Positions 1-8,132 of a DNA stretch of 64,000 nt are shown here, piece after piece. The notes under the pieces were generated by a model that worked only from the letters and a program-made list of their open reading frames with translations, had not been told where the DNA came from and searched no databases. Origin of the DNA: Micromonospora arborensis. GTDB taxonomy: Bacteria; Actinomycetota; Actinomycetes; Mycobacteriales; Micromonosporaceae. Each line of letters begins with the position of its first letter. Positions within the stretch are counted from its first letter, which is position 1. Location of the stretch: positions 34,592 through 98,591 of the forward strand of contig NZ_PYBV01000015.1 of the NCBI RefSeq assembly GCF_003205615.1, written 5' to 3'. Both the position numbers and the translations under genes were made by a program.

Positions 1-2
1 CC

Positions 3-755
3 CTGGCCGACCGTGGCCCGGGCCGCATCGTGATCGGCAGTTGGGTCGCCCGGAGCGCCGGGCTACGCGCCGGCGACACCGCCACCCTTGCTCTGAAGGG
101 GAAGACCGCCGACATCCGCGTGGCCGCGGTCCTGCCCGACTCGGGCCCGCTGCACGCGGGTATCCTCACCGATCCGACCGACCTGGACCGACTCGGGGTG
201 CCGGCCGCGTACAACGGTCTGCTGGCCGACGCGGCCGGCTCCGGCGAGGACGGTCGCACCGCCGGTGTGCGGGCGCTGCGGCAGGCGATCGGGGGCAGCG
301 CCGGGGTGGGCCTCGTGGTGCTCGCCGACGAGCGCGACCGCAACGACACCTTGGTGGCCAGCCTGGTCTGGATCGCGGTCGGTCTGGTCAGCCTGACCGT
401 GCTGATCGCGGTCGTCGGCGTGGGCTCCACGACCGCGCTCTCAGTGGTGGAGCGGGTACGCGAGTCCGGGTTGCTCCGGGCGATCGGCCTGTCCCGGACC
501 GGCCTGCGCACCATGTTGACCGTCGAGTCCGGCCTCTACGGGGTGATCGGAGCGACCGTCGGTCTGCTGCTCGGCATCCCGTACGCCTGGTTGGCGGTGC
601 AGACCCTCGGGATCAACGCACCGCTGACCGTGCCGGTGCTGCCGCTGCTCGGGCTCTTCGTGACGCTGGTCGTGCTGACCGCGCTGGCCGGGGTGCTGCC
701 GGCGCGGCGGGCGTCGCGGGTCAGCCCGGTGGTGGCCCTGGGGGCCGACGGCTGA
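3..755 (+). CDS. ABC transporter permease, FtsX-like, C-terminal part (5' truncated by window edge)
   Basis: Open from the window edge to a stop at 753-755, so only the C-terminal part (about 250 residues) is seen. After an extracellular stretch of about 110 residues (MacB-periplasmic-core-like) come hydrophobic segments: one beginning LVASLVWIAVGLVSLTVLIAV, then a cytoplasmic loop with VVERVRESGLLRAIGLSRTG, then two further membrane helices ending in GVLPARRASRVSPVVALGADG. This 1+3 helix layout with the 'RREIGLLRAIG'-like loop and 'PARRAARLDPLEAL'-like tail is typical of FtsX/LolC/MacB permeases. Substrate cannot be deduced; the partner ATPase is expected upstream, outside the window. A strong hairpin follows the stop. 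Confidence 0.85.
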   Translation: MADRGPGRIVIGSWVARSAGLRAGDTATLALKGKTADIRVAAVLPDSGPLHAGILTDPTDLDRLGVPAAYNGLLADAAGSGEDGRTAGVRALRQAIGGSAGVGLVVLADERDRNDTLVASLVWIAVGLVSLTVLIAVVGVGSTTALSVVERVRESGLLRAIGLSRTGLRTMLTVESGLYGVIGATVGLLLGIPYAWLAVQTLGINAPLTVPVLPLLGLFVTLVVLTALAGVLPARRASRVSPVVALGADG

Positions 756-797
756 GCATCATCCCGCTGGATCGCGGGTCGGCATCATCGGGTTGGA

Positions 798-835
798 TCG
801 CGGGTCGGCGCCGGCGTCTCGGCGCCGACCCGCGA
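798..835. terminator. bidirectional hairpin terminator
   Basis: Perfect 16-bp arms (TCGCGGGTCGGCGCCG at 798-813 and its complement at 820-835) with a 6-nt loop, between two convergent genes (stops at 755 and 844). The left arm lies in one of two direct copies of TGGATCGCGGGTCGGC (about 769 and 794). No U-tract, as usual in high-GC actinomycetes. Confidence 0.75.
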
Positions 836-843
836 CGGCGTGG

Positions 844-2457
844 TCAGTTCGGGTTGTTGGCGTGGGTCAGCGTCTCCCAGGCGACGAAGAGGTTGTTGCT
901 GCCGGCGGGACGCTGCTGCAGCGTGAGGGTCTGCGTGTTGGTCATGACGTTGCCCAGCCGGGTGCTCATCGCGTTGAAGCCGACCTCGGTGATCGGGCCC
1001 AGACCACGCGTGAGGCTGCCGCCGCAGAGCCAGGAGGGCGGCGCTTCGCCGAGCTGGTAGCGCGAGTGGAAGCCGAGCGCCTGCCGCAGCCGCTCACCGA
1101 CCTGGGGGTACAGGTCCCGCCCCTGGATGCGGGACGTCTCCGCGACGTGTGAGATGGCGGAGATCCCGTACCCGGTGTGGACGAAGTCGCGGCAGGTCTC
1201 CTGCGCGAGGCCGGCGACGAAGGTGGACTGGCCCTGCCAGTAGCCGATGATCTCCGAGCTGGTGTCGAGACCGCTGCCGGGCACCGTGTAGGGCAGTGCG
1301 CCGTCGCTGGGCAGGTAGACGAAGGCGCGGGTCCGGTTGAGGAAGCGGGTGACCGCCGCGTCGTACGCGGTCCGGTCCTCCAGGAAGACGGCGATGCCGA
1401 CGGCCGCCTCCATCATGGTCAGCTCCCAGTTGCCGTTGCTGTTCGAGCCGTTGCGCACCACCGGCAGGTAGACGTTGCGCAGCATGGTCGCGAAGCGGTT
1501 GGCGTTGGGCCAGCTGGTGTACGTGTACTTGATGATCTCGGCGGCCCGGGGCCAGACCGAGGCGGCCCACCCGGTCTGCAGGGGTGCGTTGCTGCCGGTG
1601 TGCGCGGTGATCGTGGCCGACCACGCGTCCATGATCTGGATCGACTTCTGCGCGTACCGGGAGTCGCCGGTGAGGTACCAGACGAGCGCGTCGGTGTACG
1701 CGGCGATCGCGTCCTCCCGCTCGTCCGTGCAGCCGTTGTTGGGGTTGGAGTAGGACCCGCACTCGACGACCGCGCGGGGCGCTGGGGTGCGCGACAGGGA
1801 GGCGTACCGGCTACTCATCATCTGGTTGTAGGCCGACGCCCACGGCTGCGCGCCGGCCTGCACCCGGCCGCGGACGAAGTCGAGCTGACCCCGGCTGACC
1901 AGCACACCCGGGTGGGTGAAGCCGCCCGACGGAGGTGGCGTCGTGCCACCGCCGGTGGGCAACGTCCAGGTCTGGTTGGCGGTGCCGGTGCAGCTCCAGA
2001 TCTGCAGCGGGGTGCCGTCGGCGGAGCTGGGGCCGGTCGCGTCGAGGCACCTGCCGGAGGTCGGGTTGACAAGTTGCCCGGCGCTGGGCGACCACTGCTG
2101 CGCACCGGTGCCGTTGCAGTCGTAGATCTGCACGCGGGCGCCGTTGGCGGTGCTGGCGGCGGCGATGTCGAGGCACTTGCCGAGCGACCTGATCGTGCCG
2201 TCGTCGGCCACCGTCCACTGTTGCGCGGCGGAGCCGTTGCAGGTGTAGAGCTGGACCTGGGTGCCGTTGGCCGGGTTCGCGGCGGCCACGTCGACACACT
2301 TGCCGCCGTACCCCGTGATGGCGCCCGTCGCGGCCGCCGTGGCGGGCGAGGCCCCCACCAGCAGGCTTGTCGGTACGGCGAGCACGGCCACCGCGAGCGC
2401 GGCGGTCAGGCGGATGCGGGGGCGGCGGGGCGCGGGCCCGGCCAATCGTCGCGCCAT
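844..2457 (-). CDS. secreted ricin-type beta-trefoil lectin / alginate lyase-like protein
   Basis: A 537-residue secreted protein. Residues 1-41 are a signal peptide with an Arg-rich n-region and a cut near ATA-AA. Residues about 47-166 form one ricin B-type beta-trefoil (CBM13) with three QxW-type repeats (AQQWTV, AQQWSP, NQTWTL), followed by a Gly/Thr/Pro linker (about 167-179). Residues about 180-530 look like the alginate-lyase/heparinase-like alpha-toroid family (PF05426): HPGVLVSRGQLDFVRGRV at the start, then YTDALVWYLTGDSRYAQKS and NGNWELTMMEAAVGIAVF. Family knowledge suggests polysaccharide lyase action on uronic-acid polymers; the substrate is inference. The start is ATG at 2457 with GGAAGGACCCC just upstream. 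It stands alone, with its own promoter region at 2458-2532. Confidence 0.85.
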   Translation of the reverse strand: MARRLAGPAPRRPRIRLTAALAVAVLAVPTSLLVGASPATAAATGAITGYGGKCVDVAAANPANGTQVQLYTCNGSAAQQWTVADDGTIRSLGKCLDIAAASTANGARVQIYDCNGTGAQQWSPSAGQLVNPTSGRCLDATGPSSADGTPLQIWSCTGTANQTWTLPTGGGTTPPPSGGFTHPGVLVSRGQLDFVRGRVQAGAQPWASAYNQMMSSRYASLSRTPAPRAVVECGSYSNPNNGCTDEREDAIAAYTDALVWYLTGDSRYAQKSIQIMDAWSATITAHTGSNAPLQTGWAASVWPRAAEIIKYTYTSWPNANRFATMLRNVYLPVVRNGSNSNGNWELTMMEAAVGIAVFLEDRTAYDAAVTRFLNRTRAFVYLPSDGALPYTVPGSGLDTSSEIIGYWQGQSTFVAGLAQETCRDFVHTGYGISAISHVAETSRIQGRDLYPQVGERLRQALGFHSRYQLGEAPPSWLCGGSLTRGLGPITEVGFNAMSTRLGNVMTNTQTLTLQQRPAGSNNLFVAWETLTHANNPN

Positions 2458-2485
2458 GTCGGGGTCCTTCCGAGCGGCGAAGCCA

Positions 2486-2532
2486 ACTGTAAAGTGTGTT
2501 AATCATTACAGTCACGCGCATCGATATCAATG
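2486..2532. promoter_or_regulatory. inverted repeat in promoter region of the lectin/lyase gene
   Basis: AT-rich for this genome. ACTGTAA (2486-2492) and TTACAGT (2506-2512) form a perfect 7-bp inverted repeat with a 13-nt spacer; a second near-palindrome CATCGATATCAATG lies at 2519-2532. Both are 30-75 bp upstream of the minus-strand start at 2457, where a sugar-responsive repressor could bind. The regulator is unknown. Confidence 0.4.
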
Positions 2533-2553
2533 TCTTCGCCGGGTCGGGTGCGG

Positions 2554-2976
2554 TCACGGGTGCATGGTCGTGCCCTTGACGACCTTGTCCACGACGTTGC
2601 GCGGGGCGTGCAGCGCCAATCCGACCAGGTCGAGCTTGTCTCGGCCGACCGCCTGCACGGCGGCGCGGTTGTCCCGGTCGTTGCCGGTGGCGAACAGCTC
2701 GGACGTGAAGATCGACAGACGCAACCCGCGGGCGAGTGCGCGCGAGTGTGCGCCGACCAGCGCCGCCCGATCGCCGGCGAAGACCAGCACCGGCTGGCCG
2801 AACATCGGCAGATACCGGGTGCCGTCCGCGTCGCGGTACTCCTCGCCGAGCAGCTCCGGTACGGCGTTGGCGATGCCGCTGACCAGGAAGGCTGTGACGT
2901 TCAGCCGCTGCCAGCCCGCCAGGTCGTCGCGGAGCAGCACGGCAATCTTGGTGGAAAATCGGATGGGTTCGGTCAT
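2554..2976 (-). CDS. DUF2000 family protein
   Basis: A 140-residue cytoplasmic protein with the layout of DUF2000 (PTH2-like fold): KIAVLLRDDLAGWQRLNVTAFLVSGI at the start, a central PVLVFAGDR, and a C-terminal DLVGLALHAPRNVVDKVVKG. The family is usually about 140 residues, so this is full length. Biochemical function is not established; the fold resembles peptidyl-tRNA hydrolase II. It is transcribed divergently from an AraC-type regulator whose start is only 50 bp away, an arrangement often seen for this family, so the regulator probably controls it. Confidence 0.8.
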   Translation of the reverse strand: MTEPIRFSTKIAVLLRDDLAGWQRLNVTAFLVSGIANAVPELLGEEYRDADGTRYLPMFGQPVLVFAGDRAALVGAHSRALARGLRLSIFTSELFATGNDRDNRAAVQAVGRDKLDLVGLALHAPRNVVDKVVKGTTMHP

Positions 2977-3026
2977 GGCGTCGAGCGTGCCCGCCCGGAC
3001 GTCGACCGGTCTTGTACGTTCTTAGC

Positions 3027-3860
3027 GTGACCACCCGCCCGACGGGCTCGCACGTCAGCGCGTGGCGACCCGCGGTAGCCGGGGTCGCCGAGGTCTTCCA
3101 CGCCCATTTCGTGGATCACGCCTACCCGCGGCACGTCCACGACGTGTGGACGCTGTTGATCGTCGATGACGGCGCGGTCCGCTTCGACCTCAATCGACAC
3201 CGGCACGGCGCGTTGCGCACGTCGGTCACCCTGCTGCCGCCGTACGTGCCGCACGACGGTCGCTCCGCCACCTCGAACGGTTTCCGCAAGCGCGTCCTGT
3301 ACCTCGACACCTCGGCGCTCGGTGCCGAACTGGTCGGCCGAGCCGTCGACGAGCCGGGCCTGGCCGACCCGCACCTGCGCGACCGGATCGACCACCTGCA
3401 CCGGGCGCTCGCCGCACCCGGGGACGAGTTCGAGGCCGACAGTCGGCTCGCGCTCATCCTGGACCGGTTGCGCCAACGGCTCCGCCAACGCGCCTCGGCC
3501 AGCGTTCAACCCCCCGCGAACGGCCTCGCGGTTCGCCTGCGTGAGCTGCTGGACGCCCGGACCGTCGAGGGCGTCACGCTGGGCGAGGCCGCCGAGCTGC
3601 TGCACGCCCACCCGACCCACCTGGTCCGCACCTTCACCCACGTGCACGGGCTGCCACCACACTCGTACCTGACCGGTCGCCGGGTCGAGCTGGCGCGTCG
3701 CCTGCTCCTCGCCGGGCAACGGCCGGCCGAGGCCGCCGCCTCGGCCGGCTTCTTCGACCAAGCGCACCTCACCCGCCACTTCCGGCGGCACCTGGGCGTC
3801 AGCCCGGCCCGCTACCTCGGCGCGCCCAGCGCCGGGGTCAGACGAGCTGGCCGCCGCTGA
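3027..3860 (+). CDS. AraC family transcriptional regulator
   Basis: 277 residues from GTG at 3027; a TTG 15 bp upstream is possible but less likely. The N-terminal half is a cupin-like AraC sensing domain (HAHFVDHAYPRHVHDVWTLLIVDDG). The C-terminal approximately 100 residues carry two helix-turn-helix motifs, EGVTLGEAAELLHAHPTHLVRTF and RPAEAAASAGFFDQAHLTRHF, followed by the family signature RRHLGVSPARYL. It is divergent from the DUF2000 gene and likely controls it from the shared 50-bp gap. Effector unknown. Confidence 0.9.
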   Translation: MTTRPTGSHVSAWRPAVAGVAEVFHAHFVDHAYPRHVHDVWTLLIVDDGAVRFDLNRHRHGALRTSVTLLPPYVPHDGRSATSNGFRKRVLYLDTSALGAELVGRAVDEPGLADPHLRDRIDHLHRALAAPGDEFEADSRLALILDRLRQRLRQRASASVQPPANGLAVRLRELLDARTVEGVTLGEAAELLHAHPTHLVRTFTHVHGLPPHSYLTGRRVELARRLLLAGQRPAEAAASAGFFDQAHLTRHFRRHLGVSPARYLGAPSAGVRRAGRR

Positions 3861-3905
3861 CGGAGAGCAGCAGGCCGGACTGTCCCTGCTCCGCGATCTT
3901 GCGCT
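3838..3905 (-). pseudogene. possible remnant of an SDR C-terminus
   Basis: Minus-strand reading from about 3905 to the stop at 3838-3840 gives AEQGQSGLLLSVSGGQLV and then stop, which resembles the last strand and tail of short-chain dehydrogenases. There is no upstream SDR body in frame: the region to 3976 has no other supported coding signal. It overlaps the end of the AraC gene. It may be a decayed gene end or coincidence. Confidence 0.25.
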
Positions 3906-3976
3906 TTCTGTCCCGACACAACGGGCATCTCACCCATTTTGACAACCGAAACTGCAAGATCGGCGCGGCCCGTTGA

Positions 3977-4708
3977 TCACCAGGGCACCACACCGGCGTC
4001 CTCGAAGAACCCGCCGGTGGGCCCGTCGTTGGGCAGGGTCGCGAGTCGGACCGCGATCGCCGCGCCCTGTTGTGGGGTACGGACGCCGCGGAAGCCGTTG
4101 AGGTCGGTCGCGACGAAGCCGGGGCAGGCGGCGTTGATCAGGATGTTCGTGTCGCGCAGCTCCTTGGCGTACTGGATGGTGACGGCGTTGAGGAACGTCT
4201 TCGATGGCGCGTACGCGACGGACAGCGGGCCCGTCGTGCGCTCGTCGGTGGAGGCGGTCTGCCGGGTGAGGGAGCCGACACCGCTGGACATGTTGACGAT
4301 CCGCGGTGACGCCGAGCGGCGCAGCAGGGGCAGCATGGCGTTGGTGACGCGGATGACGCCGATCACGTTGGTCTCCACCGCCGTCCGTACGGCCGCGAGG
4401 TCGACCGTGGTCGGCTCCTGCGGCATACCGCCGGTCACGGCGGCGTTGTTGACGAGCACGTCGAGACCGCCGGCACGCTCCTCGACCAGCCGGACGGCGG
4501 CGGTCACGCTCGTGTCGTCGGTCACGTCCAGCGGCACACCGAACGCGTCGACGCCGGCCGCGCGCAACTTCTCCACCGCGGCTTCCCGGCGCGCGTCGTC
4601 CCGCGCACCGACCCCGACGCTCCATCCGAGGGCGCCCAGGCCGGCCGCGATCTCGTACCCGATTCCCTTGTTCGCGCCGGTGACCAGCGCGATTGTCGTT
4701 TGGCTCAT
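3977..4708 (-). CDS. SDR family NAD(P)-dependent oxidoreductase
   Basis: 243 residues. Classical short-chain dehydrogenase: cofactor motif TGANKGIG (residues about 10-17), DVTDD, NNAAV, catalytic Ser in VNMSSGVGSL, and a Tyr-x-x-x-Lys seen as YAPSK. The TGANKGIGYEIA start and PQQGAAIAVRLATLPNDGPTGGFFEDAG end are like the carbonyl-reductase/(+)-neomenthol-type SDRs. NADPH preference is suggested by the absence of an Asp at the end of the second strand. It is divergent from a LysR regulator with a perfect LysR-type inverted repeat between them, so it is the probable target. Physiological substrate unknown. Confidence 0.88.
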   Translation of the reverse strand: MSQTTIALVTGANKGIGYEIAAGLGALGWSVGVGARDDARREAAVEKLRAAGVDAFGVPLDVTDDTSVTAAVRLVEERAGGLDVLVNNAAVTGGMPQEPTTVDLAAVRTAVETNVIGVIRVTNAMLPLLRRSASPRIVNMSSGVGSLTRQTASTDERTTGPLSVAYAPSKTFLNAVTIQYAKELRDTNILINAACPGFVATDLNGFRGVRTPQQGAAIAVRLATLPNDGPTGGFFEDAGVVPW

Positions 4709-4763
4709 GCATCCGATCCTGTCCGCGCCGCAGCGGGCCGCCAACACCGTCTGGGTGGGCACC

Positions 4764-4780
4764 GATACCTTGCGGGTATC
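4764..4780. promoter_or_regulatory. LysR-type operator (T-N11-A palindrome)
   Basis: GATACC-ttgcg-GGTATC: perfect 6-bp arms with a 5-nt spacer, containing the T-N11-A core of LysR boxes. It lies in the 137-bp gap between the divergent SDR and LysR genes, 56 bp from the SDR start and 66 bp from the LysR start. Confidence 0.6.
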
Positions 4781-4845
4781 CATCGAGGCCCCGCCGCAGG
4801 TGTGCACCGGGGCGGGGCGGGTCGTGCCGCCGGTACCGTTGGGGC

Positions 4846-5694
4846 ATGGAGACGCGTGAGCTGCGGTACTTCGTGGCCGTCGCCGAGGAGTTGCACTTCG
4901 GGCGCGCGGCGCAGCGGCTCGGGATCGCGCAGCCGCCGCTGTCGCGGGCGATCGCGCAGTTGGAACGGCGGCTCGGGGTGGCGCTGCTCGAACGCACCAG
5001 CCGCGCCGTCGCATTGACCGAGGCCGGCTCGGTGCTCCTGGTCGAGGGTCGGGCGGCCCTCGACGCGGTCGAGGCCGCCGAACGTCGTACCCGCCGCGCC
5101 GCCCTCGCCGGGGCGGGCCAACCCGGCCTGGTCCTCGTCACGAAGGCTGGAGCGTCCGGCGAGTTGCTGTCGAAGCTGCTTGACGCGTACGCCTCCGAGC
5201 CCGGCGCGGTCCCCGTCGACGTGCTGCTGTGCGGGGTCGGCGAGCAGGAGCGACTGTTGCGCGACGGGCGGGCGGACGTGGCGCTGCTGCACCGGCCGTT
5301 CGATTCGACGGTCGGACTGGACAGCGAGGAGTTGCGCACGGAGGGGCAGGTGGTGGTCCTGCCGGCCGGGCACCCCCTCACCGCCCAGGCCCAGGTGCGG
5401 ATGGCCGACGTCGCCGCGCTGCCCGGCCTGCCGCCGCCGCGCCGCCCCGGCCCGGACGGCACGTACCCGGATGGACCCGGACCGCAGATACGGGACAACG
5501 CGCAGCTGTACCAGCTGATCGCGCTCGGCCGGGCGTCGGCGGTCCTGCCCGAGTCGTGCCGGGCCGACCTGCGCCGCGATCTCGCCGCTGTGCCGGTGGT
5601 GGACGCGCCAACCGTCACGACGGTGATCGCGTGGCCGCCGCACAGCCGATCCCTGGCCCTCGCCGGGCTGATCCGGACCGCGATCCGTCTATAA
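4846..5694 (+). CDS. LysR family transcriptional regulator
   Basis: 282 residues from ATG at 4846. The N-terminal winged HTH is textbook: METRELRYFVAVAEELHFGRAAQRLGIAQPPLSRAIAQLERRLGVALLERT. The effector domain (about 90-282) has a periplasmic-binding-like fold with DVALLHRPFD and GQVVVLPAGHPL. The family is usually about 290-300 residues, so it is nearly full length. It is divergent from the SDR gene and probably controls it through the operator at 4764-4780. Confidence 0.92.
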   Translation: METRELRYFVAVAEELHFGRAAQRLGIAQPPLSRAIAQLERRLGVALLERTSRAVALTEAGSVLLVEGRAALDAVEAAERRTRRAALAGAGQPGLVLVTKAGASGELLSKLLDAYASEPGAVPVDVLLCGVGEQERLLRDGRADVALLHRPFDSTVGLDSEELRTEGQVVVLPAGHPLTAQAQVRMADVAALPGLPPPRRPGPDGTYPDGPGPQIRDNAQLYQLIALGRASAVLPESCRADLRRDLAAVPVVDAPTVTTVIAWPPHSRSLALAGLIRTAIRL

Positions 5695-5798
5695 CTGCGC
5701 TGCTGGCTGATCGCCACCCCGACGACCGGGTGCAATAGGACGGCCGTTCGGATACGTGGCCGAGTGGTCACGAAAACCGGCGGCAGAACGTCACAACT

Positions 5799-5813
5799 GG
5801 CAGTTAGTCTGCC
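5799..5813. promoter_or_regulatory. small inverted repeat upstream of the drug exporter
   Basis: GGCAG-ttagt-CTGCC, about 100 bp upstream of the MFS start at 5915. It overlaps a weak -10-like TTAGTCT, so it could be an operator. No dedicated regulator gene is adjacent except the preceding LysR gene. Confidence 0.25.
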
Positions 5814-5914
5814 TCCGCGCGTCGTTGCCTCGGCACGTCGTGCCCGCGCCCGGTAGGCGCGGCATTGCCGCCACCGCCCACCCTCGGCCGGATCAATCGA
5901 CTTCAGGAGAGTTT

Positions 5915-7495
5915 GTGACACAGCAATCCGTCGCGACATCGGACAAGCTCGACGCCGCGGTGCTCAAGGTGGCGGGTGTCGTCGTCCTTGGTGCGATCAT
6001 GTCGATCCTCGACGTGACGGTGGTCAGCGTGGCGCTGCCCAAATTCCAGAGTGAGTTCGACGCGTCCTACGCCCGTGTCGCGTGGACGATGACCGCCTAC
6101 ACCCTCGCGCTCGCCACCGTGATCCCGCTGAGCGGGTGGGCGGCGGACCGGTTCGGCACCAAACGGCTCTACATGGTGGCGCTGGCCCTGTTCACGATCG
6201 GGTCGGGGCTCTGCGCCACGGCCGACACGATCGGCGAGCTGATCGGCTACCGCGTCCTACAGGGCCTCGGCGGCGGCATGCTCATGCCGCTGGGCATGAC
6301 CATCATGACCCGCGCGGCCGGCCCGCACCGGATCGGTCGGCTGATGGCCGTCCTCGGCATCCCGATGCTGCTCGGGCCGATCGGCGGCCCGATCCTCGGC
6401 GGCTGGTTGATCGACACCGCGAGCTGGCACTGGATCTTCCTGATCAACCTGCCGATCGGCGTCGTCGCCCTGATCTACGCACAGATGGCGCTGCCGAAGG
6501 ACGCCCCCGAGCCGTCCGAGTCGTTCGACTTCGTCGGCATGCTGATGCTCTCGCCGGGCCTGGCCCTCTTCCTCTACGGCGTGTCGTCGCTGCCGGAGGC
6601 GGGCACCTTCGCCGCGACCAAGGTGTGGGCTCCGATGCTGGTCGGCGGCGCGCTGGTCGTGGCGTTCGTGCTCTACTCGTTCAAGCCCCGGCACCCGCTG
6701 CTCGACCTGCGGCTGTTCCGCAACCGCAGCCTGACCATCGCGTCGGTGACGCTGTTCGTGTTCATCATCGCGTTCATGGGCGCCGGCCTGCTGTTCCCGA
6801 GCTACTTCCTGCAGGTGCGTGGCGAGACGACGCTGACCGCCGGTCTGCTGATGGCCCCGCAGGGCATCGGCGCGTTGCTCACCATGCCGATCGCCGGCGT
6901 TCTGGCCGACCGGGTGCCGATCGGGCGGACCGTCCCGTTCGCGCTGGCGCTCATCGTCGTCGGGTTCTTCAGCTTCACCCAGGTCGACCCGCAGACCTCG
7001 TACCTGCTGATCGAGGGCTCGCTGTTCGTGATGGGCCTGGGCATGGGCGGCACGATGATGCCGATCATGACGTCGGCGCTGCGGACGTTGTCGGCCAACG
7101 ACGTGGCGCGCGGCTCGACGCTTGTCAACATCCTTCAGCAGATCGGCGGCTCGGTCGGTGCCGCCGTCATGTCGGTGATCCTCACCAACGAGCTGAACGG
7201 TTCCCGGCCGATCCCCGGCCTGGTGGACGAGAGCGGCAAGCCGATCACCGAGGCCGGGTTGGCGATCGCCTCCCAGCAACGGCCGGAGTTGCTCCAGCAA
7301 ATGCCGGTGGACCCGTCGCTCATCGAACGCGGGCTCGACTTCGCCGCGAAGTCGTTCGCCACCACGTTCTGGGTCGCGTTCGCGCTGGTCGTGCTCACGC
7401 TCGTCCCGGCGGCCCTGCTGCCGCGCCGACGTCAGCCGGCGCAGCTCGACGACGTGCAGGGCGAGCAGGTCAAGACGCCCGTCGTCATCCACTGA
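5915..7495 (+). CDS. DHA2 family MFS drug exporter (EmrB/QacA type)
   Basis: 526 residues from GTG at 5915, chosen because AGGAG sits 6-7 bp upstream and the first helix begins shortly after. The 14-helix DHA2 layout is visible: motif D1 MSILDVTVVSVALPKFQ, motif A GWAADRFGTKRLY, LQGLGGGMLMPLGMTIM, and antiporter motif C LGPIGGPILGGWLID. Expected role: proton-driven efflux of hydrophobic compounds or drugs across the inner membrane. A long cytoplasmic C-tail is Arg/Gln/Asp rich. The gene stands alone and ends at a very strong terminator. Substrate cannot be read from sequence. Confidence 0.92.
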   Translation: MTQQSVATSDKLDAAVLKVAGVVVLGAIMSILDVTVVSVALPKFQSEFDASYARVAWTMTAYTLALATVIPLSGWAADRFGTKRLYMVALALFTIGSGLCATADTIGELIGYRVLQGLGGGMLMPLGMTIMTRAAGPHRIGRLMAVLGIPMLLGPIGGPILGGWLIDTASWHWIFLINLPIGVVALIYAQMALPKDAPEPSESFDFVGMLMLSPGLALFLYGVSSLPEAGTFAATKVWAPMLVGGALVVAFVLYSFKPRHPLLDLRLFRNRSLTIASVTLFVFIIAFMGAGLLFPSYFLQVRGETTLTAGLLMAPQGIGALLTMPIAGVLADRVPIGRTVPFALALIVVGFFSFTQVDPQTSYLLIEGSLFVMGLGMGGTMMPIMTSALRTLSANDVARGSTLVNILQQIGGSVGAAVMSVILTNELNGSRPIPGLVDESGKPITEAGLAIASQQRPELLQQMPVDPSLIERGLDFAAKSFATTFWVAFALVVLTLVPAALLPRRRQPAQLDDVQGEQVKTPVVIH

Positions 7496-7500
7496 CCGAT

Positions 7501-7542
7501 CCCGCCGCGCTCGGCACCCCGCGAGGTGCCGAGCGCGGCGGG
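7501..7542. terminator. bidirectional hairpin terminator
   Basis: Perfect 18-bp arms (7501-7518 and 7525-7542; CCCGCCGCGCTCGGCACC) with a 6-nt loop, between the convergent MFS (stop 7495) and DUF5709 (stop 7550) genes. Confidence 0.85.
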
Positions 7543-7549
7543 TACGGCG

Positions 7550-8011
7550 TCAGCGCAACGGGCCGTCGCCGGAGCCGTCCGGGTCTTCGACCACGTGAAC
7601 CGCCGCCTCCTCCGCGCTGGCGGCACCCGCGTCGATCCCGGCGTCCCACGCCACCGACTCGGCCTCGTCATCCTCACGAACGCCCTCGTCGTAGGCGACG
7701 AGACGGCCCGCGCGTGCCTCGGCCTCGTACCCCCGGCGGGTCAGTTCGTCCTCGTCGTCGCCACCCTCGGCGTACGGGTCGACGTCGGGCACCTCCTGGG
7801 CGAGGTGCTGCTCCAAGGACTCGCCCGCCCGTTCCTCGGCCGGCGTGGTGCCGAACCGGTTCGCCGCTGTCCAGTGGTCCTCGGCGATGATGCCGGTGTC
7901 GAGTGGGTCACCGACCCGGTCGTCGTCCAGCGTGTCGGACGCGTCCAGGACTCCGTCATCCTCGGCCACGTTCCACTCGTCGACGGAATCCATCCGTTCG
8001 GTCTGGCTCAC
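7550..8011 (-). CDS. DUF5709 domain-containing protein
   Basis: 153 residues from GTG at 8011, with AAGAGGAG about 10 bp upstream. Strongly acidic and without membrane segments. The middle part (DGVLDASDTLDDDRVGDPLD, then WTAANRFGTTPAEERAGESLEQ and LAQEVPDVDPYA) matches the actinobacterial DUF5709 pattern, and TRRGYEAEARAGRLVA closes the domain. Function is unknown; the family is common and usually single-gene in actinomycetes. No operon partner is evident. Confidence 0.8.
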   Translation of the reverse strand: MSQTERMDSVDEWNVAEDDGVLDASDTLDDDRVGDPLDTGIIAEDHWTAANRFGTTPAEERAGESLEQHLAQEVPDVDPYAEGGDDEDELTRRGYEAEARAGRLVAYDEGVREDDEAESVAWDAGIDAGAASAEEAAVHVVEDPDGSGDGPLR

Positions 8012-8132
8012 GGCGGTCTCCTCTTCGTCACAGTGCGGCAATGGATCAACCCTATGGCTGTCCAACGCTGCCGCATCCCGAGGCCTGCCCGCTGTGACGA
8101 ACGGACCTCGGGCCACGGTGCCGGGCGAGGTG

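Noticed and set aside
5752..5815. tRNA-Ser-like words (GTGGCCGAGTGGTCA) upstream of the drug exporter
   Set aside because: No T-arm (GGTTCGAATCC-like), no acceptor stem pairing and no anticodon arm could be found.
6257..7492. A minus-strand open frame of 411 codons, rich in His, Arg and Gln
   Set aside because: Antisense to the MFS exporter, whose helices and motifs are unmistakable.
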